Shown here: positions 53,842 through 63,046 of the stretch, in pieces
How the letters are laid out: each line of letters starts with the position of its first letter
How positions within the stretch are numbered: position 1 is the stretch's first letter
NCBI GenBank assembly: GCA_002070415.1
Contig: MWDF01000006.1
Span: forward strand, 20,826 to 84,825
Length of the DNA: 64,000 nt
Source: Firmicutes bacterium ADurb.Bin153
GTDB taxonomy: Bacteria > Bacillota > DTU025 > MWDF01
Direction: 5' to 3'
Program-made: the position numbers and the translations under genes
Notes under the pieces: model-generated
Database searches by the model: none
Told to the model about the DNA's origin: nothing
Seen by the model: the letters and a program-made list of their open reading frames with translations, nothing else

Positions 53842-55259
53842 GGACGATAAAGATGAGGCTGTTCCTCATATTCCTTTCCATGTTCGCCCTGTTCGTCGCC
53901 CTCAGCGTAGTGTTCGACGCGGCGTTCCTTGAGCGCTACTACATATTCATGAACAAGGGCCTTTTTTTCGATACCTATGAGCGGATAAAGGCGTCGGAAG
54001 CCGTCGGGACCGAGAGGTTCTACGACCTTCTGCGCAGCATCGACAGAAACGACGGCATCAACTCCATCCTCGCGGACAAGAACTTCGTCATCAAGTTCAG
54101 CTCCTTCCCGCAGAAGAGCGAGCAGGGGGTCCAGAAGCTGCCTTCGGAGCTGGAGCTGCTGATCGGCGAGAACGAGGAGGAGATGGCCAAAGGGCATGTC
54201 TATTCCCTGGTAAACAAGCCAGACGCGGAAGAAAGGCAGATAGTGTTCGTATCCCTGCTGCGGCAGGATGACTACCTCGTTCTGCGCAAGAGCATGAAGG
54301 GCATAAGCGAGAGCGCACTGATAGCCATGAGGTTCCATCTGATCACAGGCTTCCTTATCGTGGCTATAGGAGGCTTGTTCACGTACAGGTTCTCCATGGG
54401 ATTCACAAGGCCGATCACAGAATTGGGCAAGGTGGCCGAAAGGATCTCGAAGCTGGATTTCGGAGGCAAGGTAAGGATCGCGTCGGACGATGAGGTCGGT
54501 ATGCTTGGAAAGAGCATCAACATGATCTCCGATAGGCTGAGTGTCAGCATAAACGAGCTGCAAGCGGACGTAGAGCGGAGGAAACAGCTCGTAAGGGACA
54601 TCTCGCACGAGCTTAAGACCCCGATAGGACTGATCAAAGGCTATGCTGAGGGGCTGAAGTACAGCGTGGTCGACGACGCGAGCAAGGCTGAAAGGTATTG
54701 TTCTGTCATCGCCGACGAATGCGACCGCATGGACAACCTCGTGAAGGAGCTGATCAGCCTCTCGATGCTCGAAGCCGGGGCCGCAAGGCCCTCATACTCC
54801 GATCTCGGCTCCAGGGATCTAGTCAGTGCCGTCGCAAAGCGCTTCTCGCCCATACTGGAAGGAAAAGGCATCGCCCTCGACGCAAGTGAAGTCGCGGATG
54901 CCGTCCTTCGTTGCGACGGCGAGATGATGAAAAGGGCTGTCGGCAACTTCGTGACCAACGCCATAGAGCACGTACAAGGGGGCATGGCGATAAGGATCAG
55001 AGGCGAGTCCTGTGATGGGGGCTACAGGATATCGGTGTTCAATACGGGATCGCACATCCCCGAAGAGGAGACGGCGAAGATATGGGACGTATTCTATACT
55101 ACGGACAGGTCCCGCACGCGCCGGACAGGCAGCCACGGCCTGGGGCTTTCGATCTCCAAGCAGGTAGCCCTGCTGCACGGGGGCAAGGTAGGGCTGCAGA
55201 ACGTCGAAGGAGGCGTCGACTTCTTCATCGAGATACCGACCGATAAGAGCGCGGATTGA
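53838..55259 (+). CDS. Membrane sensor histidine kinase
   Basis: The 473-residue kinase has an N-terminal helix, an extracytoplasmic sensor of about 140 residues, a second helix and a HAMP domain. The dimerisation box is RDISHELKTPIGLIKGYAEG (20 residues) with His257, and the ATPase domain has NFVTNAIEHV, WDVFYTTD and GSHGLGLSIS. The signal is unknown. The divergent phosphoesterase operon starts 143 bases from the regulator gene and is the natural candidate target. Confidence 0.92.
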   Translation: MRTIKMRLFLIFLSMFALFVALSVVFDAAFLERYYIFMNKGLFFDTYERIKASEAVGTERFYDLLRSIDRNDGINSILADKNFVIKFSSFPQKSEQGVQKLPSELELLIGENEEEMAKGHVYSLVNKPDAEERQIVFVSLLRQDDYLVLRKSMKGISESALIAMRFHLITGFLIVAIGGLFTYRFSMGFTRPITELGKVAERISKLDFGGKVRIASDDEVGMLGKSINMISDRLSVSINELQADVERRKQLVRDISHELKTPIGLIKGYAEGLKYSVVDDASKAERYCSVIADECDRMDNLVKELISLSMLEAGAARPSYSDLGSRDLVSAVAKRFSPILEGKGIALDASEVADAVLRCDGEMMKRAVGNFVTNAIEHVQGGMAIRIRGESCDGGYRISVFNTGSHIPEEETAKIWDVFYTTDRSRTRRTGSHGLGLSISKQVALLHGGKVGLQNVEGGVDFFIEIPTDKSAD

Positions 55260-55452
55260 CGCCTTCCGCCGGGGGGGGCCGCGGCACGTCGGCTACTGGG
55301 CAGGAGTTACGGTTCCCGCGCGCCCTCCGGGACGGGCCAAGCGCTTCGTCCATGCGGAATGCTTCCGCATATACTCATGAAGCTTTGCCATCCCGACCAT
55401 CCATGGTCCCGACTTTCGATATACAATGATATTCAGGAGGGAATTAAAGGAT

Positions 55453-56844
55453 ATGGGCATCTTAGCCTCCCTGCTGAACAGGATACCCGGACGCCTGGAG
55501 ACCGGCCTGCTCCCTTTGTTCTTCCTGCTCTGCAAGCTCAGGCACAGGTTCTACGCACCCGACGACATAAGGGACTACCAGTACAGGAGGGCCGTCGAGC
55601 TGGCCAGGTACGCGTCAAGAAGGTCGGCCTACTTCAGGAATCTGTACGCAGGCAGGCGCGTCGAGGATTTCTACTCCCTTCCTTTCGTCAACAAGAAGAA
55701 GATGATGGATAACCTCACGGATTACAACACCGTGGGATTGACGAAGGAGGAGATCCTGGCTTTCTGCCTCGAGGTCGAAAGCTCGCGCGTATTCACGAGG
55801 AGGCTGCACGGCATGAATGTCGGCCTGTCGTCCGGTACCAGCGGCAACAAGGGGGTCGAGATAGCCACGCGCGCAGAGGAGATGTACATGAAGGCCGCCC
55901 TGTTCGCAAGGTTCGCCGCTCCGAAGAAAGAGAAGCTCAACCTCGCCTTCATCTTGAGAGTCAGCTCGCCAGCATTCAACTTGAGCATGTTCGGCCACAA
56001 GCTGACGTACATCAGCCAGCTCGACACAATAGAGAACATAGGAGGCAAGCTGGACGCGCTTCAGCCGAACGTGATATCCGCCCCTCCTTCGATGCTGAAG
56101 ATAATCGCCCGCGAAGCGGAGAAGGGCAGGATCCACATAAGTCCGAAGAAACTGGTATCCTACGCCGAGATCCTATATCCAGACGTGAAGGATTACCTGA
56201 TTAGGACCTTCGGCTGCCCTGTGCATGAGATATATAAATGCACCGAAGGGCCTATCGCAATCTCCTGCAGGTGCGGCAACCTCCACATAAACGAGGACCT
56301 TGTGCTCGTCGAGGCCTTCGACGGCGACGGTTCCTACACCGAGCCGGGGAAACCGTGCCGGAAGCTCGTGGTGACGGACCTTCACAGGAAGTCGCAGCCG
56401 ATAATCCGCTATGAGCTCAACGACATACTGACCATAAGCCCAGCAAAGTGCCCCTGCGGGTCTTCCTTCCGCGTGATCCGGAGCATCCAGGGCAGGGCGG
56501 ACGACGTCTTCTGGGCCAAGAGCACCGCGACCGGCAGATGGCAGTGCATCTTCCCCGACTATATAAGCAGGGCCGTGATAACGGCATCGGAAGATATCGA
56601 CGAGTATCAGGTAATCCAGGTCTCGCCGGAAGAAGTCCTCGTCAGGATCCAATTGATGGAGGGCGCATCGCAGGATCTCTTCGACACGTCACGAATTGAG
56701 GCAAATATGGCGGGCGTGTTCAAATGCTACGGTTGCGGTGCCCCGAAAATCAATGTCGTCTTCGGGAAGCCCGATTTCAACCCCAATTCCAATAAGCTGA
56801 TAAGAATACACAGGGCATTCGAGGTGATAGATGATGGAAAGTAG
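55453..56844 (+). CDS. Adenylate-forming enzyme, F390-synthetase/PaaK-like
   Basis: About 463 residues in the AMP-binding superfamily, nearest to the phenylacetate-CoA ligase/coenzyme F390 synthetase-related group. GLSSGTSGNKGVEIATRAEE (20 residues) is the P-loop-like adenylate motif, and KCTEGPIAISC and RYELNDILTISPAKCPCGSS (20 residues) match later motifs, including the Cys-rich CPCG. The ATG at 55453 is chosen because a TACAAT -10-like box and AGGAGGG lie just upstream, although spacing to the site is long (12 bases). It overlaps an acyltransferase-like gene, so the pair may activate and transfer an acyl group. Confidence 0.75.
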   Translation: MGILASLLNRIPGRLETGLLPLFFLLCKLRHRFYAPDDIRDYQYRRAVELARYASRRSAYFRNLYAGRRVEDFYSLPFVNKKKMMDNLTDYNTVGLTKEEILAFCLEVESSRVFTRRLHGMNVGLSSGTSGNKGVEIATRAEEMYMKAALFARFAAPKKEKLNLAFILRVSSPAFNLSMFGHKLTYISQLDTIENIGGKLDALQPNVISAPPSMLKIIAREAEKGRIHISPKKLVSYAEILYPDVKDYLIRTFGCPVHEIYKCTEGPIAISCRCGNLHINEDLVLVEAFDGDGSYTEPGKPCRKLVVTDLHRKSQPIIRYELNDILTISPAKCPCGSSFRVIRSIQGRADDVFWAKSTATGRWQCIFPDYISRAVITASEDIDEYQVIQVSPEEVLVRIQLMEGASQDLFDTSRIEANMAGVFKCYGCGAPKINVVFGKPDFNPNSNKLIRIHRAFEVIDDGK

Positions 56845-58045
56845 AAGGATCGCTTCGCTGGACATCCTAAGGGGCATAGCCGTAATCTTCATCTTGTTCT
56901 TCCATTCATCGATCTTCAACTACGCGAATATCCACAAGATAGATTTCAGCGACCCGCCCATACTTATCGTCCTCATGAGCTTCATGGCCCTCTGGGGAGG
57001 CCTCTTCATCGTCTACTCCAGCGTAGTCAACACCTACATGCTGATGCAAGACGACAGGCGGGAGCAGAGGGCAGGGCAGTACAGATACTTATTCATGGCC
57101 AGCGCCGCATACATCCTGTTCCATTTCCTGCTGAACATCTTCCTGGGAAGGTGGACGGTCGATTTCGTGAACAACAGGCCCGACCTTACGGCGGTGGCCG
57201 GTTCCCTGCGCAACATGCGCTTCACGATGCCGCAACCGGACAAGCTGTTCGAGGGCTCCTCCCTTTCCACGATAGGCATCAACTTGATGGCGCTTGCGCT
57301 CTTCATGTACCTCCTGTCAAGAGGCGGCGGCCTGGCCAGGCAGAAGAGGAACTACTGGATACTGGGCCTTTCGGGCTCTTTGATCATGCTGCTCTCATTC
57401 GCAAGGGTATACGTATACCCGTCGTTCGACAGAGCACTCGCGGACAAGGACTTCCTCGCGTCCCTTTTCTACAGCTTTACCGTCGCAAACCCCTACCCTC
57501 TCATCCCCTACATCGCATACGGCCTTATGGGGATGATGATAGGCATGATGGCATACAACGGCAGGAGGGAGCTGCTGGCACGAATCGTGGCCCCCCTGGG
57601 ATCGGCATTCTTCGTCTACGGCATCATCGGCATGATGAACCTCGAGAAGTCCATCTCGAAACCCGACTACTTCTGGTACTTCAAGACGAACTTCGAGCTG
57701 GGGGTCTTCATGTTGATGCTCGTCTTTTCCCTTCTTGTGATAGACCGCGCCGGATGGCTTACGAGCAGACTTCCGTTGGTCAAGTGGTTCAGCAGGGTCA
57801 GCCTTACGATATACATGCTCGAGACCACTACGTCGGAGATACTAAGGCTCATAGGGCTGAAGCTGCTGCCTTCGTGGAATGAGACGATAAACGGCTGCCT
57901 CCTTTTCGGGGCGGTCAACGTGGCCTTCTGGTCGCTGATACTCTTCCTTTGGAGCAAGGCGGGCTTCAGGTACAGCATAGAGTACATGTGGGTCGCCTTG
58001 TTCAAGAGGTTCGGCAAGCCATCCACTAAGCTGGCTGGTATGTGA
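56831..58045 (+). CDS. Acyltransferase-like polytopic membrane protein
   Basis: The 404-residue protein with about 10-11 helices opens with RIASLDILRGIAVIFILFFH (20 residues). The R-x-x-x-x-D-x-x-R-G-x-A motif is shared by membrane acyltransferase families such as HGSNAT_cat/DUF1624 and YeiB. The donor and acceptor are unknown. The gene begins inside the end of the adenylate-forming gene (14-base overlap), suggesting coupled expression and perhaps a shared modification pathway. Confidence 0.72.
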   Translation: MMESRRIASLDILRGIAVIFILFFHSSIFNYANIHKIDFSDPPILIVLMSFMALWGGLFIVYSSVVNTYMLMQDDRREQRAGQYRYLFMASAAYILFHFLLNIFLGRWTVDFVNNRPDLTAVAGSLRNMRFTMPQPDKLFEGSSLSTIGINLMALALFMYLLSRGGGLARQKRNYWILGLSGSLIMLLSFARVYVYPSFDRALADKDFLASLFYSFTVANPYPLIPYIAYGLMGMMIGMMAYNGRRELLARIVAPLGSAFFVYGIIGMMNLEKSISKPDYFWYFKTNFELGVFMLMLVFSLLVIDRAGWLTSRLPLVKWFSRVSLTIYMLETTTSEILRLIGLKLLPSWNETINGCLLFGAVNVAFWSLILFLWSKAGFRYSIEYMWVALFKRFGKPSTKLAGM

Positions 58046-58120
58046 GCGAACCGTATCCGTGGGGATTTCTCATGTCATCCGCGCTCGCAGAGGAAGAAAG
58101 CCGGCGCCTGAAGGCAATAA

Positions 58121-58163
58121 AGAATCCACGCCCTCGGCTGGCGGAGCCGGAGGCGTGGATTCT
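58121..58163. terminator. Long hairpin between convergent genes
   Basis: AGAATCCACGCC pairs perfectly with GGCGTGGATTCT, and inside the loop GGCT pairs with AGCC. It lies between two convergent transcripts and can serve both as a bidirectional terminator, though T-runs are short. Confidence 0.6.
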
Positions 58164-58312
58164 ATCGTGCTTCTCCTGACGGCCTTGTCGGCGAGACTTT
58201 AAGAGCTTCGTATCTCCGGCAGGGCACCTTGCTTCCTGAAAACGCGACATCCGAGGTATGCCCGAGCATGGATCTTCTTAGGCCATGCGCTGGTCTGATC
58301 GTCGCCGTCCTG

Positions 58313-59242
58313 TCATCTGAGGTATTTCTCGGAGAACGTATACATCAGCCACCTTATGAGCTCTATTGTGATTATAATCACGATTATCGCAAGAACGGCC
58401 CTGATTCCTATCTCCACCGCGGTCGCAACGCCGCCGTCCAGCCCTGACAGGTTCTCGAACCCGAGGGGCCTGCGGGCCACGTAGGCCATCACAAGCAGCT
58501 TGAAGGCGGCGCCGGCCGCTTCAAGCACGGGCGTGTTCGCCAGGAACCTCAGCGAGTAGACAAGCAGGTCTATGCCTGTCATTGCCAGTATCGCGTTCAT
58601 CAGGATGTCGGGTATCTTCACTATCAGGACGTTTCCATCCGAAAGGCCCGCCACGAAAGAGGCAAGCTCGCCTTGGAAACTATAGATGATCAGGACTAAC
58701 AGGAACCCTACCAGGGCTACTGTAAAGCCCAGCGCCGTCGGCTTGCCTAGCTTTTTGCCGCTGCCTCCGACGACCAGCCAAGCCGGTTTCACCGACCTGT
58801 ACTTGGTGATTATCATGAAGAATAGGCATACGATGCCGAAATAGGTGAAGAACGTAACCGGAAGGCCCCCCAGGAATACCAGGAAGTCCTCTGCGCTCGA
58901 CTGGAAGAAGGGCAGTAAGTGTACCGCGCCCTTACCGAGCACCAGCGATACGACAGAGACCCCTAGGCCTATGAAGAACAGGAAGGCCGTGTAGAGTATA
59001 AGGTGCTTCCTGTAGTAAGGGGCTATGATATCCTGCCCCTGAGAATACCTGCTGGCCATCTCGCGCGGCTCTTCCATCTTGGCTAGGATCTTCTCCACGC
59101 TCTCGTCGTCAGCCTTTCCGTATTCCTCCTGTGCCCTATCAAGGATATGGCTCCTGATCTCATCGAGTATATCGTCTGCGCCCTTGGGTCCCGACACATA
59201 ATGCCCTACTTCGCTGAGGTATGCCTCCAGCTTCTTGATCAC
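58313..59242 (-). CDS. DUF1700/HAAS-type membrane protein paired with PadR
   Basis: The roughly 309-residue product has an N-terminal helical domain (KKLEAYLSEVGHYVSGPKGA, 20 residues, then DEIRSHILDRAQEEYG) typical of DUF1700/HAAS proteins, followed by about six membrane helices. The start is a GTG overlapping the padR stop as GTGA, with an AAAGGAGG site. Such proteins are nearly always encoded with a PadR regulator; function is not established. Confidence 0.8.
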   Translation of the reverse strand: MIKKLEAYLSEVGHYVSGPKGADDILDEIRSHILDRAQEEYGKADDESVEKILAKMEEPREMASRYSQGQDIIAPYYRKHLILYTAFLFFIGLGVSVVSLVLGKGAVHLLPFFQSSAEDFLVFLGGLPVTFFTYFGIVCLFFMIITKYRSVKPAWLVVGGSGKKLGKPTALGFTVALVGFLLVLIIYSFQGELASFVAGLSDGNVLIVKIPDILMNAILAMTGIDLLVYSLRFLANTPVLEAAGAAFKLLVMAYVARRPLGFENLSGLDGGVATAVEIGIRAVLAIIVIIITIELIRWLMYTFSEKYLR

Positions 59243-59568
59243 TTGATGTCGCCTCCTTTGAGCTTCTCTACGAGCATGAACTGTTTCCTGACGATATCCG
59301 CCAGCTTGTCCCTGACCACTTTTCCCTCTTCCGTGATCTGGTAGTACTTCCTGGCCTTGTTTTCGGACGTATCCCATCTGCTGGTGAGCAGCCCCTGGGA
59401 TTCTAGCCTTCTCATCAGAGGGTATAGGGTGCTCTCCTCTATGACCGCTCCTTTTTCCTGCATGTTCTTCATCATCATGTATCCGTACATAGGGGTTTCC
59501 AGCACTATAAGTATCACGAGCTGCAGGAAGCCTCTGTTCATCTCCTTCTCGAGGTTCTCGGTAGCCAT
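59239..59568 (-). CDS. PadR-family transcriptional regulator
   Basis: The 109-residue winged helix has the PadR pattern MNRGFLQLVILIVLETPMYG (20 residues), EESTLYPLMRRLESQGLLTS (20 residues) and a C-terminal RKYYQITEEG. The downstream membrane gene overlaps it. A perfect palindrome in the promoter spacer suggests autorepression. Confidence 0.93.
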   Translation of the reverse strand: MATENLEKEMNRGFLQLVILIVLETPMYGYMMMKNMQEKGAVIEESTLYPLMRRLESQGLLTSRWDTSENKARKYYQITEEGKVVRDKLADIVRKQFMLVEKLKGGDIK

Positions 59569-59611
59569 CTGCGTCCTCCGTTCCGCCGTTGAAGGCTCTG
59601 CTATGTCTGTA

Positions 59612-59641
59612 ACTATACTATGCGATATATAGTATTGTCAA
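59612..59641 (-). promoter_or_regulatory. padR promoter with operator in the spacer
   Basis: On the minus strand a perfect TTGACA (59636-59641) and TATAGT (59612-59617) are 18 bases apart. A perfect inverted repeat ATACTAT-N7-ATAGTAT (59615-59635) fills the spacer and touches the -10. It lies 44 bases upstream of padR. Confidence 0.75.
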
Positions 59642-59910
59642 TAGCATAATACCAGGTGATATCAAAAACCTTCGGGAATTGCCATCGCCGATGCCATGGC
59701 CGCTCTGCTGTATGTCCGTTTATGATGGGCTGTGGTGTGATTTGCTGTGAGTGCCGGGGCGGGTCCGGGCACCGGCTTCCGGTGGTTTACGCGACCGGCG
59801 GCCTTCAGAAACCCTGCGGCTCACCGGCACGTTTGACACGGGTCAGCGCGAAGTGAAAACGAATTGAGCCAAGAACAGATAAGTAGCCCGACTGGCTCGG
59901 ACAATTCCAT
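59642..59910. other. Intergenic region between padR and the RCC1 gene
   Basis: About 270 bases with no credible gene on either strand. The region has no repeats or RNA signals I can recognise. Confidence 0.3.
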
Positions 59911-59938
59911 AGAAAAAGGACAGCTGTGATGCTGTCCT
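59911..59938 (-). terminator. Rho-independent terminator of the RCC1-repeat gene
   Basis: On the minus strand an 8-bp stem (AGGACAGC with GCTGTCCT) is followed by TTTTTCT, 86 bases past the gene stop. Confidence 0.75.
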
Positions 59939-60023
59939 CTTGGCAGATGCCCTTTGCCTCAGCGCCGGCGGCATCAGAAGTTGAAAGAAATAAGCGCTTG
60001 GCATGCCTTGGAAACGGAGCGTG

Positions 60024-61400
60024 CTAGTGAACCACCATTTTCCTCGGATTGCCCAGTATATATGAGGAATAAGGCGAGGCGCCGGGGTAGCTCATGCCCC
60101 AATGCCACAAGTCGCCGAAACCGTCGCTGGCGACAATGACTTCCGATCCGGCAGCGATCGTGGTAGCCGAGGCGATGCCTTCCACCTTCCTGGGAGGAAT
60201 GATCATAGAGCTAGACCCTGTTCCAAGGTAATTGTACGGGTTTGCCCCCCAGGCCCATACAGAACCGTCGGCCGCAACCGCCAAGCCGTTCTCTACGCCG
60301 GCGGCGACGGCAATCGCCTGATCGGGGCCCGGAATCCTGTACGGTCCGTAACCCGCCCCAGAGATACCGTTTCCCAGCTGGCCTTGGGAGTTCATGCCCC
60401 ATGCCCACACGGTTCCATCATCTTTCAACGCGACGCTGTGCTGGAAACCCGCCGCTACGGCCACTATCCCCTTAAGCCCGATATCCTCCGGGTCAGATAC
60501 GTAGCGGTCCATCCAGTATATTGCGCCGCACATCGGCATGCCTATCAGCCAATTGCCCCACTGCCAGGCAGAGCCGTCAGCCTTCACCGCCACACTACGG
60601 CGGCTGCATGCGGCAACTGACACAACGCCGTCAATTTCGGGCTTTAAAGCAGGTGACGCAATCGTTCTGGGCAGTATCCGTCCTATCTGGTACGCGCTGT
60701 TGTCTCCCCAGCCCCATACTGTGCCGTCCGTTCTCACGGCCAAGCTATGCGATTCGCCGGCGGCGACGGCCATAACTTCGCTTATGCCGTCCACCTTGAC
60801 GGGCCCATTAAAACTATCTAGATAGGTCCCGTCACCCAGCTGGCCTCTACCGTTGGCTCCCCATGCCCAAACGGTACCGTCGCCCTTCAACGCCAGGCAA
60901 TGCTGAGCGCCGGCCGCTACCGCCACAATATTCTCAATGCCGGGTACCCGCAGGGCCGCTCCGTAGGTATAGACCGATCCCAAGGCCCCCCAGAAATATA
61001 CGTCTCCCTCAGCGCTTAATAGCAGCACATAGTCGTTGCCCGCGGCTACCTGCCGGAACCCGAGGTTATTTGAGGCGCTCGGAATCGCATGGAAGTCCAC
61101 GCCGTTTTCAGTTACGTGAACTTGCCTGTATGCCGGCTCAAAAGCCCACCCGGCACTTAAAGGGGCGATCGTCACATTCCCTCTGATGTTGCTGATGTTC
61201 CACGTTCCATCATCGTTCGATACGGTCGTACCTACGCTGTGGATTCCGCTGAAGCTTACTATCGTGTCCCCGATTCCTAGGCTTTCGTCGTCGGCAGAGA
61301 CTATCCGCCCCGAAACCGCATACGGTGCCCCGCCCGTCATGCTGCATCCTGCTGTAAGCGTGCACAGAAATATCAGGGCGATGGCGAAGGTTCTCCTCAT
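60024..61400 (-). CDS. RCC1-repeat lipoprotein
   Basis: The 458-residue product has a lipoprotein signal ending LTAGC-S. Residues about 25-110 form one module like those of the 875-residue repeat protein (YAVSG at the start, DFHA at the end). The rest is a beta propeller of RCC1 repeats, each with the core VAAGxxHxxALKxDGTVWAWGxN; about six to seven copies are visible. Bacterial RCC1 proteins are usually exported and of unknown role. The gene is single with its own terminator. Confidence 0.88.
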   Translation of the reverse strand: MRRTFAIALIFLCTLTAGCSMTGGAPYAVSGRIVSADDESLGIGDTIVSFSGIHSVGTTVSNDDGTWNISNIRGNVTIAPLSAGWAFEPAYRQVHVTENGVDFHAIPSASNNLGFRQVAAGNDYVLLLSAEGDVYFWGALGSVYTYGAALRVPGIENIVAVAAGAQHCLALKGDGTVWAWGANGRGQLGDGTYLDSFNGPVKVDGISEVMAVAAGESHSLAVRTDGTVWGWGDNSAYQIGRILPRTIASPALKPEIDGVVSVAACSRRSVAVKADGSAWQWGNWLIGMPMCGAIYWMDRYVSDPEDIGLKGIVAVAAGFQHSVALKDDGTVWAWGMNSQGQLGNGISGAGYGPYRIPGPDQAIAVAAGVENGLAVAADGSVWAWGANPYNYLGTGSSSMIIPPRKVEGIASATTIAAGSEVIVASDGFGDLWHWGMSYPGASPYSSYILGNPRKMVVH

Positions 61401-62254
61401 CTGGTGCGCCTCCTAATGTTATTCGGCATATGACGTCAAAATGTAGTAGAGGCTCTCTTGGTTACCAACCTGCCCTCTCCGATAGATGCTCATCCGGCAG
61501 GCAAGAAACCCGTGTCGCGGCTTAGAGGATTAAGGCAACTATCCACTGCGGCACCATATACAACAATGTTGTATTACGTCCTTGCCCTTGCAGCGCAACG
61601 GCAGGGAAATCCACCGGTCCGGCCGATGATCCTCCGGGCCGATCTAGGAAGCTCAATGGTTATTACGCTTGCAGGAGCCTCTCCTATGGATTGAGTCTTT
61701 AGGCAAGCGAGATAGTATTCCGATCTCACAGGAGCATTTCGGGAGCTGTATACCGGAATCCTTCCGCCCGTAGCTATATTCCCGGGATAGAGCTGCCATG
61801 TTGCGATCATTGTCACTAGAAAGGGGATTGCCCCTCCTTCTTGGGGCAGCCCCCATACTCATATTGCAGTAGACGGGAAGGTTACCCAATAGTCCGGCAT
61901 ACCTGCTATATCATGCCCGCAAGACGTTTTACCGGCCTTCAGTCAAAAGGCGTATCGCCACCCTACCATAAAGAAGAGTCGTCGGTTCCACCAAAGAACA
62001 CAGCCCAGGTGCTTACTTTAATCAGACGCTGACAGGTAAATGCCGGATAAAGTGCTCTTGCCCTCAGGGACGATCAGCGCCCATAGTGCACGAGCCTGTC
62101 GGTCAGGGCGGCAGGTGTTTGCCCTTCCCCAAGGTCAATCCAGGTATACACATAGCAACGCTATCCTTACCACGGCGCACATCCATGCCGCTTGGGCTGT
62201 CGCCTTCCATTCGGGACACGGGATGAGATGTGCGCCGGAACTTGATGGCAAGGG
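61401..62254. other. Long stretch without a recognisable gene
   Basis: About 850 bases between two minus-strand genes. No open frame of either strand looks like a protein family. A hairpin at 61825-61857 (GGGGATTGCCCC with GGGGCAGCCCC, one bulge) resembles the terminator near 451-480 and is followed on the minus strand by CTTTCT, so it could end a transcript coming from the broken gene at 62255-63037. The stretch may be decayed DNA. Confidence 0.35.
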
Positions 62255-63037
62255 CTATGGGGCAATCCTCACGAGACGGAAGCCCAGGTAGTAGTACGAG
62301 CTAGCGGGCGTGACGTAGTTACGGTTGGCAGATCGGCAGTAAAGCGGGACGTAGATCCAGGCGCCGCCACGAAAGACACTGTAAGAGCCGGTCGTGGGTC
62401 CCTGAGGATCTGATACATGGCCTACGCCATAAGGCGTTTCATACCAGTCGCTGCACCATTCCCACACATTACCGCTCATGCCATACAGGCCCCATGCATT
62501 GGGCTTCTTTCCACCGACCGTATGGGTCATGGAGGTGGAATTGTCCCAATAACACACATAATCCCCTATCTCGCTGTAACCGGGATCATCCCCCCACGTG
62601 AATCTAGTGGTGCTGCCCGCCCTGCAAGCGTATTCCCACTCCGCTTCCGTAGGCAGCCTGAAGGTTCCTATCCCCTTGGTGTTCAAAGCTGCAATGAAGG
62701 CCTGGCAGTCATCCCAACTGATCCTCTCGACCGGAAGCCCGGGATCGGGACCGAAGTATGACGGGTTCTCCCCCATCACCGCCTCCTATTGTTCTTGGGT
62801 GACCTCGTAGACACCCATATAGAACGGTTCCGTTATGTAAACAAGATGCTGGGCCCCTTCATCGGGGTCCCGATCCACCTCCGTGCTCGGCGAACCCATG
62901 GTGAAGTACCCATCAGGTATCAGCCTCATGGCTATCTGGGCGGATGTGCCCGGTATCTTTAGCGTGATCGCCTGCTTGGGTTTGCAGCCACCGCAGAGGA
63001 TGACCGCCAATACAAGGATTACGAGCAGCCTCTTCAC
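62255..63037 (-). pseudogene. Formylglycine-enzyme-like (SUMF1-fold) lipoprotein interrupted by TAG
   Basis: Two stretches in one frame are split only by a TAG at 62786-62788. The first half has a lipoprotein signal (LCGGC-K), then MRLIPDGYFTMGSP and FYMGVYEVTQEQ. The second resumes EAVMGENPSYF, then VERISWDDCQAFIAALN, FRLPTEAEWEYACRAGSTT, YGMSGNVWEW and CRSANRN. In the family the interrupted position is Trp (VTQEQWEAVMG), so TGG has become TAG. Only one Cys remains near the C-terminal FRGGAW, so it was probably not a true sulfatase-activating enzyme. Start GTG at 63037 after GAGAGG. Confidence 0.8.
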
Positions 63038-63046
63038 GTCAATCAC

